From NCBI GenBank assembly GCA_021847645.1, contig JAJZQG010000032.1:1-48521 (forward strand): a stretch of 48,521 nucleotides of DNA, read 5' to 3'. Origin of the DNA: Myxococcales bacterium. Lineage in GTDB: Bacteria > Myxococcota_A > Polyangia > Polyangiales > Polyangiaceae. Position numbers and translations under genes: made by a program. Below, in pieces: positions 27,727-35,918 of this stretch. The notes below the pieces were generated by a model. That model did not search any database, was not told where the DNA came from, and saw nothing but the letters and a program-made list of their open reading frames with translations. Numbering within the stretch: the stretch's first letter is position 1; each line of letters begins with the position of its first letter.

Positions 27727-28142
27727 CGCGTGAACAGCACCATCGCGTGAGCGTCACACGCGATGCGGACCCCCGCTCCGCCGGAGATCAGTCGAAGCAC
27801 CGGCGAGCGTCCCAGTCCTCCGACGACGATGAGTGAAGCGTTGATGGAGTCTGCGAGCTCAACCACGGCCTCGACGACTCGACCAACCACGATGTGGCTG
27901 AAGAACGCGACCTTCTCGGTGAGGGCTTCGCTCTCCATGCCCGAGTGAAGAAAGGCGTACCTTCGGTTGTCACGATCCACCAGCGCATCGACGGCAACCA
28001 TCGAGTCCTCGGCGTGCGACGGCTCGACCACGGAGACGACGTGAAGCTCGGCGCCAAGTCGAGAGGCAAGGGCGAGGCCCGTTGCGAAGGCCCGGCGCGA
28101 GTCGGTCGAGCCGTTGAACGCCACGAGGATGCGATCGAACAT
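27723..28142 (-). CDS. Universal stress protein (UspA) domain protein
   Basis: This 139-residue single-domain protein starts MFDRILVAFNGSTDSRRAF, the usual first strand and loop of UspA. It ends LIVVGGLGRSPVLRLISGG...AMVLFTR. The ATP-binding G-x2-G-x9-G(S/T) signature is only partly kept, so nucleotide binding is uncertain. The start is one base after the crcB stop (TGAGATG), and the stop overlaps the PAP2 start. UspA genes have been reported among fluoride-riboswitch-linked genes. The role here is presumably general stress protection. Confidence 0.88.
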   Translation of the reverse strand: MFDRILVAFNGSTDSRRAFATGLALASRLGAELHVVSVVEPSHAEDSMVAVDALVDRDNRRYAFLHSGMESEALTEKVAFFSHIVVGRVVEAVVELADSINASLIVVGGLGRSPVLRLISGGAGVRIACDAHAMVLFTR

Positions 28143-28143
28143 C

Positions 28144-28527
28144 TCAGCGCCCCATGACCATGCGGGCAACGCGGAAGCCCAGCACGCCGGCGACCAGGCA
28201 CGCGATCACTGTTGCCGCGAGGTTCGTTAGGGCGAGCCGCCATGCCCCTCGCGACATCATGTCGAGCGACTCGTAGTTGAACGCCGAGTACGTCGTGAAG
28301 CCGCCGAGAAACCCCGAGGTGAGGGTGATGCGCATCAGCGGCGTGAGCGCCTCGGTTCGCAGCCCGATCTGCATGATGAGCGCGATGAGGAACGAGCCGA
28401 CGACGTTCACGGTGAGCGTGCCGTAGGGAAATCCAGGACCGAACCAGCGCACGGCGCCGAGCGACACGAGGTATCGCGATGCGGAGCCGACCGCGCCAGC
28501 GATGGCGACCAGAAGCAGCGTCTTCAT
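28144..28527 (-). CDS. crcB: CrcB/Fluc fluoride channel
   Basis: This 127-residue membrane protein with four hydrophobic helices forms dual-topology dimers that let fluoride leave the cell. It shows the family motifs: AGAVGSASRYL (10-20), GTLTVNVVGSFL with N41, and GFLGGFTTYSAF (72-83) containing the Phe-box and Thr residues lining the pores. Length is typical. GAGGAGGG precedes the ATG at 28527. A fluoride riboswitch and promoter lie directly upstream. It heads the crcB-uspA-PAP2 operon and is divergent from the antiporter operon, which has its own riboswitch. Confidence 0.97.
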   Translation of the reverse strand: MKTLLLVAIAGAVGSASRYLVSLGAVRWFGPGFPYGTLTVNVVGSFLIALIMQIGLRTEALTPLMRITLTSGFLGGFTTYSAFNYESLDMMSRGAWRLALTNLAATVIACLVAGVLGFRVARMVMGR

Positions 28528-28547
28528 CCGCCCTCCTCGGGCGCCAT
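28524..28547 (-). CDS. Possible seven-codon leader ORF before crcB
   Basis: ATG at 28547 opens a frame reading MAPEEGG and ends at a TGA that overlaps the crcB ATG (ATGA). The overlap would couple crcB to leader translation. No good ribosome site precedes the small ATG, and the crcB Shine-Dalgarno lies inside the leader ORF, so this may be chance. Confidence 0.2.
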   Translation of the reverse strand: MAPEEGG

Positions 28548-28567
28548 GATTTGGGTGAGCAACACCG

Positions 28568-28634
28568 GGAACTCCTGCAAGTAGGAGTCATTGGCTGCAC
28601 GGTGCAGCGGTTACCGGCGAACTCCACCGCCGCC
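28568..28634 (-). promoter_or_regulatory. crcB: Fluoride riboswitch (crcB motif) upstream of crcB
   Basis: On the minus strand, GGCGGTGGAGTTCGCC (28631-28616) is followed by GGTAACC, the hairpin GCTGCACCGTGCAGC and CAATGACTCCTAC. The loop GGAGT and the 3' ACTCC form the aptamer pseudoknot. Immediately after, ACTCCT (28588-28583) can instead pair with AGGAGT (28576-28571) across a six-base loop, an anti-pseudoknot hairpin. The layout and the gene beneath it match the classic crcB fluoride switch. No T-run follows the alternative hairpin, so control may be translational or Rho-assisted. Confidence 0.95.
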
Positions 28635-28638
28635 GCTC

Positions 28639-28667
28639 CATGTAGGCAAGGAGCGCTCATGTGTCAA
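28639..28667 (-). promoter_or_regulatory. crcB: crcB promoter
   Basis: On the minus strand a perfect -35 TTGACA (28667-28662) is separated by 17 bp from TACATG (28644-28639). Transcription would begin about at the first base of the aptamer. Confidence 0.55.
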
Positions 28668-28750
28668 CGGCGCGCTTTGGCCCAACGGTCGGCCGGGAAC
28701 GCGACCGGCGCGGCCTCGGGCATGGTCGGCGGCGCACGTTGCGGGCCACC

Positions 28751-28779
28751 TTGCCGGGGCGGGGTTCTTTCACTACAAT
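28751..28779 (+). promoter_or_regulatory. Antiporter operon promoter
   Basis: TTGCCG (28751-28756) and TACAAT (28774-28779) are separated by exactly 17 bp. The predicted start near 28786 lies ~14 nt before the fluoride aptamer. This is the best -10 match among the four riboswitch promoters. Confidence 0.6.
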
Positions 28780-28799
28780 GTGCCCTGGTTGTTTCACTA

Positions 28800-28870
28800 G
28801 GCGATGAGGCTCGCCTGGCGCGGTTCTCCGCGCGAACCACCCCGGGCACCGGGGTCGATGGCTTCTACCG
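28800..28870 (+). promoter_or_regulatory. Fluoride riboswitch with an extra hairpin, upstream of the antiporter operon
   Basis: GGCGATGAGGCTCGCC at 28800-28815 closely matches the first stem-loop of the Thermotoga petrophila fluoride aptamer. The 3' side CGATGGCTTCTACC (28856-28869) supplies GCTTC, which pairs with GAGGC in the pseudoknot. AAC (28835-28837) and the hairpin ACCCCGG-GCA-CCGGGGT (28839-28855) are in the expected order. Unusually, a six-bp hairpin GCGCGG-TTCT-CCGCGC (28818-28833) is inserted between the first stem and AAC. The insertion lowers confidence slightly, but position and motifs support a functional switch. Confidence 0.8.
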
Positions 28871-28936
28871 GCAGGGAGTGCTCCGCACGACCAAACTGGT
28901 GCAAGTCAGCGAGACCGGAAGTGCCGGTCGGGTTCT
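28867..28936 (+). terminator. Candidate expression platform with competing hairpins
   Basis: ACCGGCA (28867-28873), at the 3' edge of the aptamer, is complementary to TGCCGGT (28922-28928). The latter also lies within hairpin GACCGG-AAGTG-CCGGTC (28913-28929), followed by GGGTTCTT. The two pairings exclude each other and could couple fluoride binding to termination. The T-run is weak, so this is tentative. Confidence 0.35.
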
Positions 28937-28949
28937 TGGAGGATCGCGG

Positions 28950-30203
28950 ATGAACAACCCGTACACGATCGCCGCTGTCTGGCTTGGGTTGGCGTTTCTG
29001 GCCGCCGTGCTTGCCACTCGAACCGGCGTCTCGGTGTCCCTCATCGAGATCCTCATCGGGGTCCTGGTCGGAAACCTGTTCCACCTGACCAGCAACGGGT
29101 GGGTCGACTTCCTGGCCGGCTTCGGCAGCGGCCTGCTCACGTTCCTGGCAGGCGCAGAGATCGAGCCGAGCGTCATCCGGCGCCACTGGAAGCAGACCAT
29201 CTCGATCGGCTTCGTGAGCTTCTTGCTGCCCTTCCTGGGCTCGGTGGCGTTCGCGCGCTGGGTGGTGGGTTGGACGTGGCCCGCGTCGCAAATTGCGGGG
29301 ATCGCCCTGTCGACCACCTCAGTGGCGGTGGTTTACGCCGTGATGGTCGAGTCGGGGTTCAACCAGACCAACCTCGGCCGCGTGATCCTGGCCGCCTGCT
29401 TCGTCACCGACCTGGGCACGGTGCTGGCGTTGGGCCTCTTCTTCACCCATTTCAACTGGTATCTCGCAGCCTTCATGGTCGCGACGATCGTCGTGCTCGT
29501 CGCAGCCCCCCGGCTCATGCGCTACGTGATCAAGACCACGGGCGGCCGCGTGAGCGAGGCCGAGATCAAGTTCGTGCTCGTCTTGATGTTCGGCCTGGGC
29601 GGCATCGCCCATGCAAGCGGGAGCGAGCCCATCCTGCCGGCCTACCTGGTGGGGATGGTTCTGGCCGGGACGTTTCTGCGCGAGCGGCAGCTCGTTGCCC
29701 GCATGCGGACCCTCGCCTTCACCATCTTGACCCCGTTCTACTTCATCCGCGCCGGGACGTTCGTCGTTGCCAGTGCGGTCGTGAGCGGCGCGGGAATCAT
29801 CGCGCTGCTCCTGGGGGTGAAGCTTCTGACGAAGTTCGCCGGAGTGAGTCCACTCACGCGAGCATTTCGATTCCCAGGGCGAGAAGGGATGTACACCACG
29901 CTCCTGATGAGCACCGGGCTGACGTTCGGTACCATCTCCGCTCTGTTCGGGCTCAACCACGGAGTCATCGATCGAAGCCAGTACACGGTGCTCGTGACGG
30001 TAGTCATCCTGAGCGCGTTCGTGCCGACGCTGATTGCCCAGCAGTTCTTCAAGCCGAAGTTGGAGGACCACCTGGCGCGCGACGAAGCGGAAGCGGCTGC
30101 ACGCGGGGACGCAGATTCCACAGGAAGTAGCAAGGCGGAGCCGACTGCCGCGCCCGTTGCGGTCTCTTCACAAAGCAGCATGTTCACGGGGAGGTCAGAA
30201 TGA
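28950..30203 (+). CDS. CPA2-family monovalent cation/proton antiporter
   Basis: This 417-residue inner-membrane protein has about 11-12 hydrophobic helices. It resembles KefB/GerN-type Na+/H+ or K+/H+ exchangers: LIEILIGVLVGNLF, GFGSGLLTFLAGAEIEP, STTSVAVVYAVMVESG, ACFVTDLGTVLALGL and ILPAYLVGMVLAGTFLRER. There is no C-terminal TrkA-N domain, only a short Glu/Ala-rich tail. GGAGG precedes the ATG at 28950. It is the first gene behind a fluoride riboswitch; Na+/H+ antiporters are among reported fluoride-riboswitch genes. The ion is not deducible. It is coupled to the next gene by ATGA at 30200. Confidence 0.88.
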   Translation: MNNPYTIAAVWLGLAFLAAVLATRTGVSVSLIEILIGVLVGNLFHLTSNGWVDFLAGFGSGLLTFLAGAEIEPSVIRRHWKQTISIGFVSFLLPFLGSVAFARWVVGWTWPASQIAGIALSTTSVAVVYAVMVESGFNQTNLGRVILAACFVTDLGTVLALGLFFTHFNWYLAAFMVATIVVLVAAPRLMRYVIKTTGGRVSEAEIKFVLVLMFGLGGIAHASGSEPILPAYLVGMVLAGTFLRERQLVARMRTLAFTILTPFYFIRAGTFVVASAVVSGAGIIALLLGVKLLTKFAGVSPLTRAFRFPGREGMYTTLLMSTGLTFGTISALFGLNHGVIDRSQYTVLVTVVILSAFVPTLIAQQFFKPKLEDHLARDEAEAAARGDADSTGSSKAEPTAAPVAVSSQSSMFTGRSE

Positions 30204-31504
30204 CATCAGCCACCTTGGGCAACGGCAGCGCGGCGAGGCGCGTGCGTGTCTACGTCAGCGAAGAGGACTCGATTGCGAAAGTGCCCGCGCAGCACGCGAT
30301 CGTGGCGTTCCTGCGGCGCAACAACGCCGCCGGTGTCACGGTCGTTCGCGGGATGGAGGGCTTCGGCGCCTCAGGGCGTGTGCACTCCTCGCGCCTCGCG
30401 GAGGTCCCGTGGGATCTGCCTATCGTCATCGAGTGGGTGGACACGGTTGCACGAATCGAGGAATTGCTGCCCCAGCTCAAGCAGCTGGTCCCGGCCGGGA
30501 TGATCACGGTCGACCAGACCGAGGTCGTCGTGTTCGCGCCTCGGACGATCAGGGCCGTGTCCGAGGCTGTGCCAGTCGAATCGATCATGACCAAAGATGT
30601 GGCTGCCGTGCACCGGGACACGCCGATCCGCGACGTCGTGGAGCTGATGCGGAAACGCACGCTCAGAGCGGTCCCTGTTGTCGATGACGGGATTGTCGTC
30701 GGGATCATCACCAATTCGGACCTGGTGAAGAGGGCTCAGCTGGGTGTGCGACTAACGCTGCTGCCAGGCCTTCCCCCAGGTGAGCAGGCGAAGCGGATGG
30801 AAGAGATGCCGCGTCGCGTGGCTGAGGAGGTGATGACGGCTCCGCCGGTGGTGGTCGCTGTGAACGCACCGTTGAGCGAAGCAGCGGAGACGATGGTGCA
30901 GCGGAAACTCAAGAGGCTGCCAGTGGTCGACGAACGCGGCGCGCTGGTGGGAATCGTCAGCAGGCTCGACCTGCTGCGGACTGTCGCGGACTTCGGAGAC
31001 CGTGAGCAGAGCGCGCCCGTGTCTGCCGGCCTCAATGGCGATGCGCCGCTGTCGAGCGTCATGCGGGAAGATGTTCCCACGGTGTACCCGGATTCACCGC
31101 TGAACGAGGTTGTTCAGGCCGTGGTCTCGACACGATTGAACCGCGCGATCGTGTTGGACGCGAATCGCAAAGTGCTGGGAATCGTCACGGCCCGCGCTGT
31201 GCTCGAACGCGTGACGCCGGCCCTTCACCCTCACCTGCTTCGCTCGTTGATGCATCGGCTGCCATTCTTGCGCCCGACAGCGGATGAGCAGGAGGTCGAG
31301 CGGCACGCAAGCGCGCGCAAGGCGGCTGACCTGATGATCACCGATGTGGTTCGCGCGAGTCCAGATGATCGCCTTCGTGCGGTGATCGCGACGATGGTCG
31401 AGGGCGGGGAGAAGCTGGTCACGGTGGTGGACGGCGAGGGCCGCCTGCTCGGAGTTGTGGACCGCGCCGACGTTCTCCGGGGAATTCTCGACCACCCGGA
31501 ATAG
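30200..31504 (+). CDS. DUF190 domain fused to four CBS domains
   Basis: This 434-residue cytosolic protein has a DUF190 domain at ~14-113 (VRVYVSEEDS, HAIVAFLRRNNAAGVTVVRG, LPIVIEWVD, MITVDQTEVVVF). Four CBS motifs follow, beginning near 124 (ESIMTKDVAAV), 211 (EVMTAPPVVVAV), 290 (SVMREDVPTVYP) and 377 (DLMITDVVRASP). CBS pairs bind adenine nucleotides and gate channels or enzymes. DUF190 genes often sit beside crcB, which supports a fluoride link. A regulatory role on the upstream antiporter is the simplest inference. It overlaps the antiporter stop by ATGA. Confidence 0.9.
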   Translation: MTSATLGNGSAARRVRVYVSEEDSIAKVPAQHAIVAFLRRNNAAGVTVVRGMEGFGASGRVHSSRLAEVPWDLPIVIEWVDTVARIEELLPQLKQLVPAGMITVDQTEVVVFAPRTIRAVSEAVPVESIMTKDVAAVHRDTPIRDVVELMRKRTLRAVPVVDDGIVVGIITNSDLVKRAQLGVRLTLLPGLPPGEQAKRMEEMPRRVAEEVMTAPPVVVAVNAPLSEAAETMVQRKLKRLPVVDERGALVGIVSRLDLLRTVADFGDREQSAPVSAGLNGDAPLSSVMREDVPTVYPDSPLNEVVQAVVSTRLNRAIVLDANRKVLGIVTARAVLERVTPALHPHLLRSLMHRLPFLRPTADEQEVERHASARKAADLMITDVVRASPDDRLRAVIATMVEGGEKLVTVVDGEGRLLGVVDRADVLRGILDHPE

Positions 31505-31562
31505 TCCCGCCGCGACTCATCAACGCCGGTATTCGGGAGAGCCGATCCGCAGGGCAGCACTC

Positions 31563-32414
31563 ATGAGAATTTCGATCGCAGCGATGACCGATGTCGGCAA
31601 GGTGAGGAGTCATAACGAGGATGCATTCGTCGCCGTTGACCTTGGAGATCCACAATGGCGGGTCCCGTCCGACAGCGACGCCGAGCTCGAGCTGAGCGAA
31701 CACGGCGCGCTGTTGGCCGTGTCTGACGGGATGGGTGGCGCGAAGGCAGGGGAGCTCGCCAGCTCGCTGACGATAGCTGCCCTGGTGCGCGAGATGCGAG
31801 AGCTGCCGGTGGCGGAGGCTCCGCACCTGTTACAGGAGGCGGTCGAGCAGGTGAATGAGCAGGTCGCCGCCGCGGCACAATCCCGTGATCGCGAAGGAAT
31901 GGGCGCCACGTTGACGGCTGCATGGGTGCGCGGAGCCGAGGCCTTCATCGCCCACGTCGGCGACTCGCGCGCGTACCTCGTCCGCGCCGGGCTCATGCAC
32001 CAGATTACCAAAGACCAGAGCTATCTGCAGATGCTCTTGGATTCGGGAGCGGTCAGCGCCGCGGAGACAGCCGCGTTCCCGTATCGCAGCGTGATCCTGC
32101 AAGCGATCGGAACGTCCGCCACTGTCCGAGCGGCTCTCTACAGGGTGGCCCTCTGTAAGCACGATCGGCTCTTGTTGTGCAGTGATGGCCTGTCGAGCTA
32201 CGTCGATGCTCGCGACATCCTCGCCGCGGCACGGGGCAGCGCGGGCTTGTCGTCGCTCTGCGCTCAGTTGGTCGCGCTGGCCAACGGAAAAGGCGGGGAG
32301 GACAACGTGACTGTCGTACTTGCCGAGTTCGACGGTCAGGAGCTCCATGAGCCTGAAGATGGCTTGGAGCTCAGCAACTCGATCGAGACGCTGGACGCGG
32401 AAAAACATGGATGA
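31563..32414 (+). CDS. PP2C-type Ser/Thr protein phosphatase
   Basis: This 283-residue cytosolic phosphatase has all bacterial PP2C motifs: TDVGKVRSHNEDAF with E19/D20, SDGMGGAKAGE near 55, GATLTAAWV, HVGDSRAYLVR near 133, SDGLSSYV and GGEDNVTVVL. The Asp residues bind two or more Mg2+/Mn2+ ions and remove phosphate from Ser/Thr. Start MRISIAAMTDVG follows AGGG at moderate spacing; the gap to the CBS gene is 58 bp. PP2C enzymes are relatively fluoride-tolerant compared with PPP phosphatases, which may be why one sits here (inference). The target is unknown. Confidence 0.93.
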   Translation: MRISIAAMTDVGKVRSHNEDAFVAVDLGDPQWRVPSDSDAELELSEHGALLAVSDGMGGAKAGELASSLTIAALVREMRELPVAEAPHLLQEAVEQVNEQVAAAAQSRDREGMGATLTAAWVRGAEAFIAHVGDSRAYLVRAGLMHQITKDQSYLQMLLDSGAVSAAETAAFPYRSVILQAIGTSATVRAALYRVALCKHDRLLLCSDGLSSYVDARDILAAARGSAGLSSLCAQLVALANGKGGEDNVTVVLAEFDGQELHEPEDGLELSNSIETLDAEKHG

Positions 32415-33522
32415 GTGGTTTCAGTCGAAACGCGAAACGAAGCTCTCGTATCGGGTACCACTTCCGCTTCTGTTGCTCGCATCGATCGGGGCATGCGCTG
32501 GGGAGCGGTGCTCGCCGGGGAAGCCGGGAGCAACGCCGGAATCGCAGGAAGCACAAGCCCCGTGTGGAGAGGCGAAAGGTTGCCAAGGGCAAGGCGCTGG
32601 AGCCCGGATCGCAGCGATCGAACTTCCTGCCGCGCTCGCAGCGATCACGAGCACGCCGGAACTCTCGGGGCTCGCATGGTCGCCGGCCCTCTCTCGTTAC
32701 CTCGTGGTAAGCGACGACACCGGGTTGAAGGCGGAGCACACCGAGCATTCGCCGATGCTGTTTACGCTGGCCCCCTCCGGCGTGTTTGACAACGAGCCCA
32801 TCAGGATTGACGGCGTGCCGGAGCTCAACGACGCCGAATCGATCTGCGCTGGGCCAGATGGCACGTTCTTCCTGACTGCGTCTCACTCACCCGACAAGCA
32901 TGGCCGGGTACCCGAGAGCCGAAGGATGCTCTTGCACTTGGGGTTGAGTGGTTACAGGCTCCGGGTGTTGGGCCAGGTAGATCTGCTGCAGGGGCGGGAC
33001 AGCAGTGGCAAGTCGATTGCGGAGATGGCGGCCGGCGGCGCTGCAAGCGGAACCGTGGATATCGAGGCGCTGGCGTTCGAAGGCGACAAGCTGCTCATCG
33101 GTCTGAAGGCCCCGCTGAGCGCGAACGGGGAAGCGTCGATCATTGCGTTGCCGGGAGCGGTTGCGGCTCTTCATGCCGGCACGCTGAATCCAGGGGCGGT
33201 GTCGCTCTGGAAGAAGGTGCGTCTATGCGTGTCTGATGCGACCGGGCACGCTTGCGAGGGCATCTCCGACATGGCGTTGTTCAAGAACGGCACACTCGTC
33301 CTGACAGCCAATTCGCCGAAAGGAATGCCAACCGATGGCGGCGGCGCGATCTGGGTGCTCAAGAATGCTGGCTCAGCAGATGCCGTTCCAGAGCTGCTGC
33401 ACCACTTTGACGGACTGCTTCCGGAGGGCGTCACGGTCGCCGCTGACGGCCAGCAGCTGGTGTTGGTCTTCGACGCCCACCGCGGGCCCCCGAAATGGGG
33501 GACGTGGCCGCTACCGCAATGA
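32407..33522 (+). CDS. Beta-propeller lipoprotein (DUF3616/phytase-like)
   Basis: This 371-residue protein starts MDEWFQSKRETKLSY, overlapping the PP2C gene by 8 bases. The lipobox lies in LASIGAC. A Cys-containing linker leads into propeller-like strands: LSGLAWSPALSRYLVVSDD, LNDAESICAGPDGTFFLTAS, HSPDKHG, VDIEALAFEGDKLLIGLK and LLPEGVTVAADGQQLVLVFD. The SDD, DAES and TASHS pattern resembles DUF3616 and esterase-like-activity-of-phytase proteins, which may bind metal and hydrolyse phosphoesters. It is probably periplasmic and lipid-anchored. Its place in a fluoride-controlled operon is notable; function is unproven. Confidence 0.75.
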   Translation: MDEWFQSKRETKLSYRVPLPLLLLASIGACAGERCSPGKPGATPESQEAQAPCGEAKGCQGQGAGARIAAIELPAALAAITSTPELSGLAWSPALSRYLVVSDDTGLKAEHTEHSPMLFTLAPSGVFDNEPIRIDGVPELNDAESICAGPDGTFFLTASHSPDKHGRVPESRRMLLHLGLSGYRLRVLGQVDLLQGRDSSGKSIAEMAAGGAASGTVDIEALAFEGDKLLIGLKAPLSANGEASIIALPGAVAALHAGTLNPGAVSLWKKVRLCVSDATGHACEGISDMALFKNGTLVLTANSPKGMPTDGGGAIWVLKNAGSADAVPELLHHFDGLLPEGVTVAADGQQLVLVFDAHRGPPKWGTWPLPQ

Positions 33523-35876
33523 CCGACGAAGATTCACCGGACCGCAAGGGTAGTGCCACTCACGATCAGGCGAACCCGGGCGCAGGCGTCGATGAGAAGG
33601 AGCGCAAGCATGGCGTGAGCCCCAGGCCCTGGCGCGCGTGGCCTTCGCGTCTGGCGCTGAGCGTGCTCGGCGGAAGCCTCACGGCCGTAGCCGCCGCGGC
33701 CGCCGATGCGCACTTCGCGCTTGTCAATTCCCGCGACGGGGCACGCGCCCCCAGCTTCCTTCCGCTGCTCCTGGCGGATCTTGGGCTTCTGGCGCCGGTC
33801 GCCCTCGCCGTGGCCCTGGGCTTCGGGTGCGCTGCCTTGCTCGTGCATCCGCTCCAGGCGCAGGGGCTTCGTGAACTTCGGGCTTGGTTTTCTCCGTCGA
33901 ACGAGCAAGAGCGCATCCTGCGGGGCGTGATCGCCCCGGTTTCCATCATGGGCGTGGCTGGTTGGATGGTGCTTTGCGCGAACGTGGCACGCACCATCAT
34001 GACGGGGCAGGAGGACCCCGGCGCAGCGGGAGCCGCAATCGCGGCAGCTTCGTTGGTATGTGCTATCCTGATCGCGGCGGCCGTGATCGTGTTTTCGGCA
34101 GGGCTGGTGGAGCTGGTGGGCCGTCGCAGGCTGGTACACCTCCATCCGGCGCTCACGCTTCCGCTGGCGATCGCGGCTCTCGCATCGATCATCGGAGTGG
34201 GCGTAGCGTTCGGCACTACCTCGGGCGATGGCGGAGTGCTCGGCATCTTCGGCGTGCTTAAACGGGAGGAGCTTGACCTCAAGGCGCCCGGGTTGCTGCT
34301 CGCCATCGGGCTGGCGGCCTGGGTCGTGCCGTCTGCTGTGCGGCGGCTATGGGCTCCGACGGCTCTGGTGGTGTCTCTCCTGCCTCTCGGGCTGACCGTA
34401 CGCGCCGCGCGAACGCTAGACAACGACACGAAGACAGAATCGGCCCTCGAGGCGTCGGCTCCGCTGGGCCGGTCCTTGCTGCGAATCGCACGCAGGCTCA
34501 CTGACCGCGACCACGATGGAGCTTCCCGGTACTTCGGTGGCGGCGATTGCGACGACCGAAATCCCGAAATCAACCCCATGGCTTCGGACGTTCCGAACAA
34601 TGGCATCGACGAGGACTGCTCGGGCGCCGACCTCCTCGTAAGGAACGAGGTCGCAGTGCAACCGAAGTTTCAGGTGCCAACAGCCGCGAAGGGAGGGATC
34701 CCCGAGGATGTGAACGTGTTGCTGATCATCGTGGATACCTTGCGTGCGGACGTGGGCTACGCCGGCAACCCGCGCCCGGTCACGCCTTCGCTCGACGGGC
34801 TCGCCGCAAAGTCGATCGTGTTCGACACCGCGTACTCACTGGCAACCTACACGGGCAAGAGCATCGGCCCGTTGATGAGCGGCAAGTACCCGTCAGAAAC
34901 GGACCGCGGATGGTCGCACTTCAACGCATATCCGAAAACGGACAGGATGGTGCAAGAACGCCTCAAGGCTGCCGGCGTTCACACCATGGCGATCCACTCG
35001 CACTGGTACTTCAAGAGCTGGAGTGGGATGGGGCGCGGCTTCGATGTGCTCGATTTTTCTGCGTCACCCCCTGGCGGGACTGACGCGACGGAAGACGCCA
35101 CGACCGCTGCAGATCGAGTCTCAGATGCGGCAATCAAGGTTCTTTCAAATCCCCGAAACACCTCCGAGCGTTTCTTCGCGTGGGTGCACTACTTCGACCC
35201 GCACGCGGAGTACGTGCACCACAAGGGCACCGAGGCGTTTGGCAACACGATGCGCGACAAGTACGATCACGAGGTGCGGTTCACCGACGACAACATGGGT
35301 CGGCTGATTGAATTCGTACAGTCACAGGACTGGGGGGCCAAGACCGCCATCATCGTGACCTCCGACCACGGGGAGGCCTTCGGCGAACATGGAATGATCC
35401 GCCATGGGCTGGAAGTTTGGGAGGAGCTGAGCCGCGTGCCCCTCGTGATTTACGTGCCGGGCCTGCCGCCAAAGCACGTCAAGCAACGTCGCAGCGCCAT
35501 CGACGTAGTCCCCACGATTCTCGACTTGTTTGGAGTGCCTGTCGAGCCGCCGAGAGACAAGTACGATTTCGTTTCGGGCGTCTCGCTCCTGCCCGACGCA
35601 CTGCTGCCCAAAGGGGAGCAACCTCCGGCGCGCGATGTGCTTGTTGACATGCCTGCCGGGCCCAACAACGACGAGCGTCGCGCGTTCATACGCGACGACA
35701 AGAAGCTCACTATCTCCGGCGGTGTGCGCTACCAGCTGTTCGACCTTGCCCAGGACCCAGGCGAGAAGACAGACCTCAGTGACGACAAGGCGCTGCTTAA
35801 GGCTGCGCGCACTGACTACGACGCGTTCCGCGCCCGGCTCCGAGAGATCAAGGTCAAGCGCCCGGAGAACGAATAG
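33519..35876 (+). CDS. Membrane-anchored sulfatase-like enzyme with MopE-type insert
   Basis: This 785-residue protein is coupled by ATGA at 33519. Roughly six hydrophobic helices lie within ~45-310. A MopE-type metal-binding segment follows (~328-373: DRDHDG, GGGDCDDRNPEINP, NNGIDEDCSGADL). The alkaline phosphatase/sulfatase fold starts near 398 (VLLIIVDTLRAD). The activation site reads YTGKSIGPLMSGKYP instead of Cys/Ser-x-Pro-x-Arg, so no formylglycine is expected. Thr or Ser would be the nucleophile, as in phosphoethanolamine-transferase-like or phosphodiesterase members. Metal ligands appear in SDHGEAFGEHG near 616. It is likely periplasmic; substrate unknown. Confidence 0.85.
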   Translation: MTDEDSPDRKGSATHDQANPGAGVDEKERKHGVSPRPWRAWPSRLALSVLGGSLTAVAAAAADAHFALVNSRDGARAPSFLPLLLADLGLLAPVALAVALGFGCAALLVHPLQAQGLRELRAWFSPSNEQERILRGVIAPVSIMGVAGWMVLCANVARTIMTGQEDPGAAGAAIAAASLVCAILIAAAVIVFSAGLVELVGRRRLVHLHPALTLPLAIAALASIIGVGVAFGTTSGDGGVLGIFGVLKREELDLKAPGLLLAIGLAAWVVPSAVRRLWAPTALVVSLLPLGLTVRAARTLDNDTKTESALEASAPLGRSLLRIARRLTDRDHDGASRYFGGGDCDDRNPEINPMASDVPNNGIDEDCSGADLLVRNEVAVQPKFQVPTAAKGGIPEDVNVLLIIVDTLRADVGYAGNPRPVTPSLDGLAAKSIVFDTAYSLATYTGKSIGPLMSGKYPSETDRGWSHFNAYPKTDRMVQERLKAAGVHTMAIHSHWYFKSWSGMGRGFDVLDFSASPPGGTDATEDATTAADRVSDAAIKVLSNPRNTSERFFAWVHYFDPHAEYVHHKGTEAFGNTMRDKYDHEVRFTDDNMGRLIEFVQSQDWGAKTAIIVTSDHGEAFGEHGMIRHGLEVWEELSRVPLVIYVPGLPPKHVKQRRSAIDVVPTILDLFGVPVEPPRDKYDFVSGVSLLPDALLPKGEQPPARDVLVDMPAGPNNDERRAFIRDDKKLTISGGVRYQLFDLAQDPGEKTDLSDDKALLKAARTDYDAFRARLREIKVKRPENE

Positions 35877-35918
35877 CATGCTGCGGGGTTCCGCAACATC
35901 GACCAAACGCCCAGGCCT

